Source: Mallotus nudiflorus
Taxonomy: Eukaryota > Streptophyta > Magnoliopsida > Malpighiales > Euphorbiaceae
DNA: 64,000 nt
Reading direction: 5' to 3'
Assembly (NCBI GenBank): GCA_947683625.1
Contig: CANTUR010000892.1
Location: forward strand, 876,001 to 940,000
Positions 35,950 through 46,605 of the stretch are shown here, piece after piece; the stretch's first letter is position 1, and every line of letters begins with the position of its first letter. The translations under genes and the position numbers were made by a program. The notes beneath the pieces were generated by a model. The model was not told the origin of the DNA, made no database searches, and saw only the letters and a list, made by a program, of their open reading frames with translations.

Positions 35950-37911
35950 TTTATATATATATATATATATATATACTCAATCTTCATGTGGAAATTCAAT
36001 CTACTCAATAAAAAAAACTCTAGCAACAAATAAACAAGAAACCAAGGAAAAAATGCTTAATTTAAAAGGCAACACTACTAACTCCTCCTTGTAGGAGTGG
36101 TCACGGTTCTATAAATTGTCGATTTTGATCTGGAACTAATTGTTGACAGTTCCATATGAAATTGGACAGAAATTGGCTCATTTTGATTCAAAGCTAGTTC
36201 CAGTTTGATCAGTTCCAGTTCAGTTTGGTCGATTGCATTGGTTTGTCAAATTTAATTATTTTTAAAATTTTTTTGGTTTAGAATCAAAACCAACAATTTC
36301 AGTTCTATAGAAGATGAACCGGTCTTGAACAAATTCTTCTTGGTTTTGGGTTAGTTCAAGACCCAGAACTCAGAGCTGATTATTGCTTAGGACCTAAGAT
36401 CAAATTTATTAAGTTCAATTGAGTAGAGATACCTTTAGAATACTTAATGTTGCATGTTTTACCTTGTACTTAAATTTAGTAAAGGATTTATTAGTTTGAC
36501 TTGGTGAGACAAGAGTCAATAAGTTTAGATTAATAATTGAATTAACTAACTGAATTATCTTACAATAGCTTGAGAGAGATTTGTAAGAATAATAGTGGTA
36601 AGCATTATATGCATAGTTCAATTAGGTTAGAGTAAGGCGTTAGTGAATTAATATAGGAACTGAGTGAAAGGTGACATTTTAGCACATACATTCATAATTA
36701 ATTAATTGTTTGGTTTAATTTTCATTGATTTAGTTTTATTTAAGTCTTTAGTTTTAAAGTTAGGATTAATTTAGGTTTTATTTAATTCTAATTCTAATTG
36801 ATTTGTTTAGATAAATAATTAAATAAGGGAAATAATATTCAACAACTAATCTCTATAGGAACAATACTTGTACTTAATACACTATATTACTTGAGCTATC
36901 TGTACACATGCAGAGCACCGATTAGTGTTGCACCAATCAGTGATGAGTGAGTTGACTACAGGAGGTGAATTAGTAAAGGCAAATGAATGGTGATGGCAGT
37001 GATGGTGGGAAGTGTTAAGGAAGGAAGAAGATGCTTTTGGGATTTGATTGGAAATTCAATTTTTGGCTAATTAAGACTTTGGGTATTTAGGTTTTGTAAG
37101 GAATTAGAAAATGATAATGAGTTTTGAGGATTTTTGAATTTCTTCTTAAGAATTAATTGAAAATTAAAAGTTTGAGGAGGAATTACTAAGATTTCATTAA
37201 TTCCCAATGAATTTGAATTTTGAATTAATTAAGAACTTGAAGATGAAGGTGAGGAAGTATAATATTTCTTGACTCATTCTTGTCTTTTTTTGAGGAATTC
37301 TTGATCTCTGTATTAGGCCAATTTCACTCTCCAAAATGAAGTGAAGAGAAGGGAAAATGAAAAGAAAATAATATACGGCCTTACATATATTTCCATATAA
37401 TTAGCCTTGAACTTGATTCAAATTAATTATATATGGGACGACATTATTTGAGCCCAAATATAATTTCAGATTTAATTTGAATGAATCTCATTTAGCTCAG
37501 AAAACCATAAGGGATCTTTACAAAAATACCTTAAAAAAGAAGCTGATTTACATCAAATACCCCCTATTATTAATAAATTACATATATGTTCTTTTTTTTT
37601 TTAATTCTATTTTCTTCCGTGTCCCATTCTCCTAGCCTTCTTCTTCATCCTATTCTTCTTTTCTCGTTTTGGTTCTTCATCATTAGTTGCGTTATATATA
37701 TATATATAGATAGACTTTTGAGTTCTAAGCATTAACTGATAGATCGTAGCATGATACATAAGCCTTTAAATTTCAATTAATGGAGGTAAGTAGCTTGTGG
37801 GTCAGTTTAGTTTAGTTGTTTATAATAGCTATTAATAAATCTTAATTGTTTGATGAAAATTTATTAATTAAAGATATAATTTATTATTCTTAATTTATAT
37901 GTTATCAACAT
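35950..37911. other. AT-rich intergenic DNA with a possible old DNA-transposon remnant
   Basis: Begins with an (AT)n run. 36090-36370 contains many related GTTCCAGTT/GAACC-type words around 36110-36340 on both strands, reminiscent of degenerate hAT-type termini, but I could not define ends. 36900-37400 and 37600-37700 are moderately complex with no defensible coding sequence. A (TA)n run sits near 37695. Confidence 0.35.
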
Positions 37912-37949
37912 TTTTTTTAATAAAAAGTTGAAGTTCAGAAATAAAAAAA

Positions 37950-39932
37950 TCTTATCCAAATATTTCAATTAGATTGACACACTCTTAACATTAACATCAT
38001 GCTTTTGAAGTCCAAAAATATTATTAAATAGAAAATGTAAAATTGTACAAACAAAACAAAAAGCAAAAGCCACAAAAAAACTAACAAAAATGAAAGTTAG
38101 CTCTTCTATTGAAGTCATAACACATAGCTGAATTGATGAAGTCTGGTCCCGAAGTCCACCATTTGAAAGAAGAGTCAGACGATCCATGTTTACCTAACAA
38201 ATCGACTGCCACATTACCTTTTCTATAAATATGAGAGACTTAAAAGTTCATTTTAGAGAAATAAAAAAGACACCGATGCCATGAAATTTTCACTTCCTAG
38301 GGAACATCTATAGATTTAGAGCAGAATAGATGAACAACATAAGAAGAATCACTTCAATAACCAAAAGTGATGCCAACCAATATTCCAAGAAATATCAACA
38401 ACCTTCATCACTGCTTGAGGCTTAGCAAGGAACACAAAATTATCGCCAATCCTAAATGCAAAAGCTCCCATTGGCAAACCATGAGAGGTTTTAAAAATTC
38501 CACCACATCTTACTGCTCCCAGAGAGCTAAAAGCCAAACCATTTGTATTAACCTTGATCAATCCATTAGGTGGAGGTTGCCAAGTGATTGAAAGAATTTT
38601 AGGAGCTTTCCTTTAAATACATTTAATCCTCAAAATAAAAAGATCATCTATAGAATTATTCATTCTGCCAACCCGGTAGAAGTCCATCTCCTTAATCAAA
38701 GCCTAAAGAAAATGTAAAGAATAATGAATGTTAAGAGAAACATCATCAAAGATGGCACCATTATGTGCTTTCCAAATCACCCAAACCCTATTAACAATAT
38801 CTGAACTCTACAAGGAAGTAAGTTGTGAACTAAAACCATGATTCATTGCGTTCCAAAATCAAGTCTGATAAAGAACTTGTAACCATAATCATTTTTTCAA
38901 ATAGACTCGAAATAGCTTACTAACGGTGATGCAAAAGTACAATTAGAAAATAAATGATCATTTAGCTCTTCATGAGCTGGACATAGAACACAACGAGAAG
39001 GAGTGATAATACTTGCCTTTTGTAAATTTTCATCTATAGGGAGATGACGTAATATAACACGCTAACAAATAAGAGTCTATGATGGGGGCAAGAATTTCTT
39101 CCAGATAAAAGAACTCTAGGGATTAACAGGCTTTGAAAACTATAAATGATTGTACATCCTTTTGACATTGAGCACACTATCTGTTATAGAAGTCCACATT
39201 ATCAAGAAAAGAAGATACTGTATCAATAAAAAAATGTTGATCCTTATGAAGAATTCCAAGTTAATTAGCCATAGTAGGATTGATCCACTCATTAGTTTAG
39301 AAGTTTAAATAACTATTATAAGCAATAAACCAGGGTATGTTTGAATAAAGAAGCATGTGGATTCACTTAGGAGAAATCTAAACCAAAGACTGAAAATACG
39401 AATCTTTAGGGATTCCCGAAGGATAAAGAAACCTCTTGCAAAGAACCTTTATTGGAAAATCTTGAGAAAAAAAGACTTTCCCAGCTGATTTACTAAGCAT
39501 AGCATTATTTAAAAAATTCAATTGCTTAATACCCAAACCCCCTTCTTTTGCTGGAAGGCAAGAAATTTTTCAAGGAACCACCACAGGCATTTTCGGAACA
39601 CTTGAACCCAACCATAAAAAATTCCTCAGACAAAATTCCAGAAGATGAATAAGAGATTAAGGCTATTTGTAAACTGTAAAAGAATGAAGTAAAGAGCTAG
39701 AAATAATAGATTGTATCGGAGTTAGCCTTCCTACCATAGATAATGAGCTACCATTCTAATTAGCAAATTTAGAACAAATTTTATTTGGGACAAGCTTCAA
39801 CCATTTCCATTTAGGAGCCCCTTCAAACAAAGGCACCCCAAAATAAATAAATGACACTAAACCTCTTTTTATGCCTACAAGATGAAGCAACCTAGAAATC
39901 CATCTAGCATTCATTTTAGCTCTAAAGAAAAT
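37950..39932 (-). pseudogene. LINE ORF2 3' half: RT C-terminus, zinc region and RNase H
   Basis: Read on the minus strand from 39932, pieces include FGVPLFEGAPK, LSMVGRLTLIQS, FLWLGSSVPK, KEGGLGIKQLN and NNAMLSKSAGK, all typical of the plant L1 polymerase C-terminal part. An LCPAHEELNDHLF segment (about 38960-38990) corresponds to the zf-RVT region. The RNase H start IKVNTNGLA and the end GNVAVDLLGKHGSSDSSF follow. Many stops and several frame changes interrupt it. It is the downstream continuation of the RT segment across the solo LTR. Confidence 0.85.
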
Positions 39933-41195
39933 TGTAATACCCTATATATATATATATATATAATTATTTGAATAAAAAGGGATATATTTTTCTCAAATAG
40001 TATTAGTAATAGTTATTTTTGCATTATATTATATTATATTTGTGTTAACATTATATTTAGGGTTAAATATTGATTTAAATGTGTATATTAAAGTAATTTG
40101 TGTATATATGTATGTATAAGTAGTATATGTACTAATATTTATCTATATACATACATGCATAAATATATGTTAATATATAGTTATATATATTATTATATTA
40201 ATGGTAATTAATATGTATATATATAATATAATATGTGTATATATAATTAGTGTATATATTTCATGTAGTGTATGTTTATGTATATATATATACATACACT
40301 AATTTTTTCACCTAGGCCCATGTATGTATAACAACTATATTATATATATACATTTATTAGTAAGTTTATAATATAGTATATATATATATATAGAATATAT
40401 TGAAGAGAAGAAGAAGAAACCGAAGCTTCAACCTCTCCCCACCGCACGACGCCCTCGACTGCCACCATCACTGCACCTCCCCCATCTCCGACCACCATCT
40501 GCTGCTTCCTCCTCCTTCTCCCTCACCTCCGGTCGCCTGCAGAGCTGTCAGAAACCGCTGGAAGGGAAGAAGCCGAGAGTTGCTCCAAAAATCGCCCAAG
40601 CTTCGTCCGGCCACCATTTCCCTCCATTCCGGTGCCAATCTTCTCCCCTTGCACCGGTGAGACACATTCCAAGCTTAGTTTAAGCTTTAATCTCGTTTTT
40701 GGTTGAGTTTTGAGGATTGTTAGTTTTTGAACTCTAGGGTTTGAATTTTTTTTAACTTGCTCTAGCTTGATTCATGCAAATTTCCTTTTCAAATGTGATT
40801 CCTAGTAGCTCAATCTACCTCTAAGAATTTTTGTATAATTTTTGGAATTTATTTTGATTTTTGGTGAATTATTGAATATTTTAATATTATTTTAGGAATT
40901 TTTGGGAATTAATTATAAAAATAATAAATAATAATAATATTTGGTATTTTGGTGTTGTTATGAGTTGATATTAATTTTAGGGTAAAGAAAATAATTTTTT
41001 TTTTAATATTATACAATTTTTAGGAATTTTTATACTTTATGTCAAAATTTAATTATTAGGCTAATTATATTTTTTAGAAGAAATTAAAAGCCATTAATAT
41101 GTTTTAATTATATTAAGAATTTAACATTGAGAAAATAAGTTTTGGATGATTAAATAAATTTAAGAAATTTTTTTTAGTATATATAGCACATTATG

Positions 41196-41229
<34 letters not shown>

Positions 41230-43029
41230 TAGGAGTAAAAATGTAATTTTTCACTAAATATGGTAAAATATATATTTTAATTAGTCTTATTAATATTTAA
41301 AGGGTTTGGACAATTTTTATAAATTAATTGATATAATTAACTAAGTAGTGTAAAATTTTAAATAGCGAATTCCCAATATATATATATATATATATTCCTA
41401 TAATACATTACCAAGGTTTAATTTGGATAATAATTATATTTATATTGTTGGTGATGGAATACAAATTTAATTGTTTAATTTTGAATAATTGATATTTTAT
41501 ATAATTTTATTTATTTTAGTATACGTGTATGGGAAATATGTGTTTGAGAAATAAATGTTTTGTTTTTCGGTATTTTATTGATTTGTGATCTCGATCGAGG
41601 CAAATTGTAGTTTTGGAAGCCCGACTCGAGTGTGGGTGTTTGTGGTTATTAGAAGTGCATTTTCTATGCAGGTCTGGCTCTACCTTTGGTAGAGAGATGT
41701 CCGTTTTACAGAGGAGACTGTCGAAATTTTGATAAATTTTCTCGTAAAACGTGATACTCGTAAAAATTTCTACCGTTAGTTAGGTTAAATCCTGTCTGTC
41801 GAGTCTTGTTCGATTTTCCTCGAGTCAGTCTGGAATTTCATTATTCTGTTGATTTCTGATTCCGATTCCTTAGTCATGTTTTAAAAATTGATTTATTATC
41901 TTTCTTTTAGAGCATATCGGAGCAGAACCTGTGAGATCGAGGCAGACGCGTGGTCGTTAGCCTTCGCATTCATCTTGTAAGTCAATAGAACGATCTGTGC
42001 GTGTGTTTATTTAAAGAATGTATGCGCTCGTATTTCTATTATATTGATTATATGATTTATTTAATTTAATGCTATTATTTATGATTTAAATGCATTTTAT
42101 TTATTTAAAATTGATTTGAGGAATTTTGGTAGAACGGGCTACCTAGTGGGCTTCACCATGACCATGTGCACATGGTAGAGATTGAGAAATGAATCCGATG
42201 TATATATGATTGGTGAATGTTAAACTGGGACGGCTGCCTCGGTGGAAGCCTTTGCTCTCGGGGACCGCCAGTGATTGGAAAGTTAATAATGGACTGGGAT
42301 GGGTGCCTCGGTTGATGCCTTAGCTCTCGGGGACCACTAGTACCATTTATTTGGATTAAGTGAATGACTACGGCTTGGTGCCTCGGTTGATGCCTTTGCT
42401 CTCGGGGACCGGTAGTCTAGTTGGAATAAGTGGGCCTGGTTGGCCATTTAGATTTTGGGTTTAGGGTTCTACCGATATTTTTAAAAAACTATACTTATAC
42501 GTTATAAATTATTTTCACTATAAACATATATAGTTTTCAAAGGTTTTCAAACCGTACAGCTCTTTTTATTGGCTTACTTAGTGAGGTCTGATTGCCCTCA
42601 ATTTATTTATTTTCAAGAGCTTGGGAGTTCGACCTCAGACTACCTCCACGCCGGGTTTCTTCTTCACCGGCTATTTTATGTAGGTCATTGTAAGTTGTAC
42701 TGTGTGTTAATCTAGGTTGCTGTAGTAGTATATGTACTAAGGATTTGTATGGTTTAAACATAATTATGTAGTTTATTTGTACGAAATACGCTTATGTATA
42801 AGATTTAAATTCGATTTATAATGTGAGACGTTGAAGCACATTTTATTTAAGCAGTTGAATTTGTGTATTCTGAGAAAAATCAGTTTGATAATATGTTCTG
42901 CTATTAATTAAAGTTTAAAATATGAATGGTTTTATTTTCTTTTCCTTTAGGCTTACTACGGGTTTCGGGGGCCTTATGCCTACCCATTCCCTAGTGCCGG
43001 TCACGTGCCCTCGGGTTCGGGTCGTGACA
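39933..43029 (+). mobile_element. divergent solo LTR flanked by target duplication AAAAT
   Basis: It starts TGTAATACCC and ends GGGTCGTGACA, with AAAAT at 39928-39932 and 43030-43034. It is a clearly separate subfamily, but block order is the same: (TA)-rich U3, GC-rich block (40400-40656), GTGAGA at 40657, acceptor TATGCAG ending 41671, hairpin CTCTACC/GGTAGAG (41678-41694), CGTTTTAC/GTAAAACG (41702-41709 and 41744-41751), GTAAGT at 41977, ACGGGCTACCTAGTGGGC (42132-42149), CTCGG-type repeats (42240-42410) and acceptor TTTTCAAG near 42617. Its insertion into the LINE gives a relative age: LINE first. Confidence 0.93.
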
Positions 43030-43911
43030 AAAATATCATATTTGGCCCAATTCACCATTTGACCCAAAAGGTTACCATAAATGTCAAAAGTAGTATTAAT
43101 AGCTTGAATATTACCAACAGTAGGAAAATGAGAGTTCCTAGTATGCATAATCGGAATGAATTCACCATGATTAGCTTTAAAAGTAATCAAATGACTACGA
43201 AAGTCCTCAGCAATGTAAAAAAGTAGGGGAGAAATAGGGTCCCCTTGGGGAACCCCACAAGAGCAAGCAAAATGCCCATGAAGTTAGACATTTAACATAA
43301 TAGATAACTAAGTATGAGAAGATGAAAACAAAGATAAGATCTAGTCTTTAAAAGGCATAAAAAACCCAAATGCTTCTAAGACATCCAAGATAAAATTCCA
43401 ATCAATTGTATTAAAGGCCTTGCGAATGTCAATTTTCAAGGCCATGTTACCACCAAAACAAGTCTTATTAAGCAAGTTAACACTTTCAGAAGCTCCCACA
43501 ATACAATAAGAAATCTGCCTACCTTTAATAAATCTAAACTGATTACAATAAATAATTCGAGTAGTAATAACAACAAGACGATCAATAATTATTTTAGTGA
43601 TAATTTTGAAGCTGAGATTACTAAGCACAATAAGGTGAAATTGCTCTATTGCAATGGCATTAGCAATCTTGGGAATAAGAATCATCAAGCTAGAATTAAA
43701 TCTAGAAGTAATAACACCCGAGTTAAGAAAAACTATGAACCGCAACATAAACATCATTGGCAACAACATCCCAAAAGGTTTCATAAAACACACTTGAAAA
43801 TCCATTAGGGCTTGGAGCATTATGAGCATCCATGTGAAAGGCAGTGTCTTTGATTTCCTCATAAGTAGGGCAACGTATGAGAAATAGATTATCCTCTTCC
43901 AAAACAGACAT
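43030..43911 (-). pseudogene. LINE reverse transcriptase N-terminal half
   Basis: From 43911: PTYEEIKDTAFHMDAHNAPS and NGFSSVFYETFWDVV (the standard opening of plant L1 RT). After a frameshift: LMILIPKIANAIAIEQFHLI, IITKIIIDRL, FRFIKGRQIS, ALKIDIRKAFNTIDW (motif A, Asp kept) and then GVPQGDPISPLLF (motif B). The YxDD box is not recognisable; the reading passes to DIYGNLLGQMVNWAK instead. It is cut at 43030 by the solo LTR. Confidence 0.88.
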
Positions 43912-43938
43912 AGGAACTAATGGCTTTAATTAAATTAA

Positions 43939-44476
43939 GGGATAAGTGATCCATGTGGTTTCACCTTTTGGCAAAATTAGTTTTGTGTGTTTTTTTTTGA
44001 CATTTAGTAATTTGTGTTCATATTTTTTTACACTTTACTACCCTTCTAATAAATATTGTTTAAAATAAATGTTTTCATGTAAAAATAATATGGATTTTTT
44101 ATACTAAGATCTTATACTGAGTGACATATTATTCAACTAGCTACAAGAAATTAAAACATAATAAAGTTTAAATGTATTTTTAATTTCATTATGAATAAAA
44201 AGAAATAATTTTTAAAATAAATTTACAATATTTTTAAAAATAAAAAATTGTATAGATTAATCATAAATTATTTATAAAATAGATTTATCATTGAAATATA
44301 ATATTATATCAATGTTTTCTCATAAAATAATGATTATATTAGTTAGAAGGGTAGAAAGGAGTAATATATATATATATATATAAAACATAAGGTATCAAAA
44401 TGTCAAAAAAAAATAAAATCATAGAACTAATTTTGCCAAAAGGCCAAACCACAGGGCCTAAAATTATACTTATCCC
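43939..44476. mobile_element. 538-bp MITE of Mutator (MULE) type with 9-bp target duplication
   Basis: The termini are long imperfect inverted repeats (about 75-90 bp): left GGGATAAGT..TGTGGTTTCACC, right the complement of GGTTTGGCC..ACTTATCCC, both including TTTTGGCAAAATTAGTT and a T-run followed by GACATTT. The flanking duplication TTAAATTAA is exact at 43930-43938 and 44477-44485. Nine bases is the Mutator superfamily signature. There is no coding capacity. It was inserted into the LINE. Confidence 0.93.
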
Positions 44477-44485
44477 TTAAATTAA

Positions 44486-44900
44486 TGTCTAAAGTGACAA
44501 TAGGATCAGCCCAAAAAAAGGATTTAAAAAAATCTAGGATATGCTGTTCAGTAGGATCCTTGTTGTCCAATACTTCCCCATTGATACAAAGCTAGAGAAT
44601 GCCATGCTTTGGTTTCTTTTGAACCAATTGTTGATGAAAAAATGAGGAGTTTCTATCTCCAACAACAAATCACTTATTTCTACTTATTTATTTTACAAAT
44701 ATTTCTTGCTATTTGAGATGAAGGTCTAAGTCCACATGAGCTTGAATTTCTTTGTGGTGTAGCTCCTCAAAAAACCCATTAATAGAAATCTCCGATTGAA
44801 TTTCTTGTAAGAGGGAAGCAATATGGGTGTAGATGGAGAGATTTAGCGCACGTCCATGATTTTAGCAATTACAACATTGTTTGAGCTTAAGGCTCTGGAG
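44486..44900 (-). pseudogene. LINE region upstream of the RT domain
   Basis: On the minus strand a segment reads VVGDRNSSFFHQQLVQKKPK, then CINGEVLDNKDPTEQHILDF, matching the conserved GDRNTKFFH and following linker of plant L1 ORF2 just before RT. It continues the RT segment across the MITE. Stops are frequent. Confidence 0.8.
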
Positions 44901-46600
44901 AACATATTACTATATTATAAAGACATAGCGCAGAGATGAGGAGTCGCTACCCAGGGTAATAACTGAGACAAATCGAAAGTGGTGGTATTCGATTCTCTAA
45001 AAGAAAGCTAACATCACAACCAGGAATACTAACTTCTTTTAGTCTCATGTTCATTTATAATTACTTTATGAATTACTATCTTATCCTTTATTTACATGCA
45101 ATTTCATATAAACCCTTATTTAAACAATTAACCCCAGGCAAATTAGTCATGAAAAATACATATAAGCAATACATTCATTTAAGTTCACAATCCCTAGGTT
45201 AGTCTAATTTACATTGATTTTAATTAAACGGGTTAAATCTACGTGTTTTAATTTATAAGTGACCCTAAAAGACTAATGGGCCTAATTGCTATTTAATTTT
45301 AATTATATGAACCCAAGTCTATTTATTTAATTCTAGAAATGAGCCTAAATTTACAAATTATAAAGTATTTAAATTAGTGGGCCTAATTCTATATGTTTTA
45401 ATCCTAAGGTGATATTAAATTTACAAGTTATGGAAAAGACTTTAATTTAGTGGGCTAATTCTAAATTAATTAAATTAAACTAAAGTAAGCCTATATCTAA
45501 TTTACTAAATGAGCCTAAGTTATCTCTAACCTAATTTCTAATTAGTTATGGGCCTAAAATACATTTTAATTAATTAAAATATATACCAAATTAATTAATA
45601 ACCTATTAATGAGATGAGCTAATTAAAAGATAGGCATAAAAAGAGCTACCTAAACCTAAAATTAAACTTATGTACAGAACAAAATCCAATAAAGAAACGA
45701 ATTAAAAAAAAAACCTAAATAGTTAAAATGACCTTAAACAATTAATTAACAAATTATTAATAAATAAAATAATTAACAAGCAACCCTAATTCTATTCACT
45801 TAAATCTAATTATTTTAAAACCCTAATTTTGATTTCTATGTCATTGATTTTAAGTAATTTACCCAATTGAAACCCTAATTTTACCAACAATTAATTAAAA
45901 TAAAACACATAACACATAAACAGGATTCCATTATTCCCACTACTGGGGCTATTACAATGACCTACTAAAAATTAAATTAAATATAACCCAAAAAGCCAAA
46001 TAAATAAAAATACAAAATAAAACTATTAATAAAATAAAAATAAATAAATAAATAAAATACCCAAAAACCCCTAAAAACTATGTTCAAATACAAAATTTAA
46101 TCCATGACATTCCATGGATCTTCACAGGTTCTCCATAGGTTTTGTTCTCCACAATGAATTCATGTCACCCCATCCATCAAGAGAATAAAAAGAAAAATAG
46201 GCAATGAATGATTAAAAAATAATAGTAAGAATAATAATAAACAAAATTAAATATAAAAATAAAATCAAAATCAAAATAAAAGAAGAAGGAGAAGAAGATT
46301 TGAGAATGAGATGCAGTAATGATTTCCCTCAAAAGGATGATCATCGTTGATGAAAGTCTATAACTTTTGTTGTGTTTGTTTGTAGTTTTAGTTTATTTGA
46401 TATGATTTTTAGGCTAAGAACTAAAGAAAAACATATAAAAAATTTCAACAGATGTATTGTGGCTCCCCTAAAAAATCAGAAAAAGTGATTGAAAAAATCA
46501 TAAAATCCTAGGAGCCCCCCCCTTGTGAAAAGAAAATAACAAATATATAAAAACATAGTCCTATAACTCTACATTAGGTTCAGGATAAAAAACAAATAAA
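44901..46600. other. AT-rich DNA, unclassified repeat-like, no gene
   Basis: 44915-45010 has GAGGAGTCGCTACCCAGG, a wording I associate with non-coding parts of plant retroelements, but no ends could be defined. 45180-46070 is rich in repeated GGGCCTAATT/GAGCCTAA words, suggesting an old internally repetitive element. An AGAAGAAGG run lies near 46280. No open frame is worth reporting. Confidence 0.4.
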
Positions 46601-46605
46601 ATATT

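Larger units (their letters stand above)
37912..44900 (-). mobile_element. decayed L1-type LINE, split by a solo LTR and a MITE
   Basis: Minus-strand ORF2 remnants occur in the right order: pre-RT region (44510-44700), RT fingers and palm (43911 down to 43030), RT thumb/C-terminal part (39932 down to 39400), a cysteine-containing zf-RVT region (about 39000-38850) and RNase H (38561 down to about 38130). The sequence flanking the solo LTR (39933-43029) is collinear across the insertion. A poly-T run at 37911-37918 is the expected 3' poly-A tail. The 5' end near 44900 is approximate; the endonuclease and ORF1 are missing, as in a 5'-truncated insertion. Confidence 0.88.
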
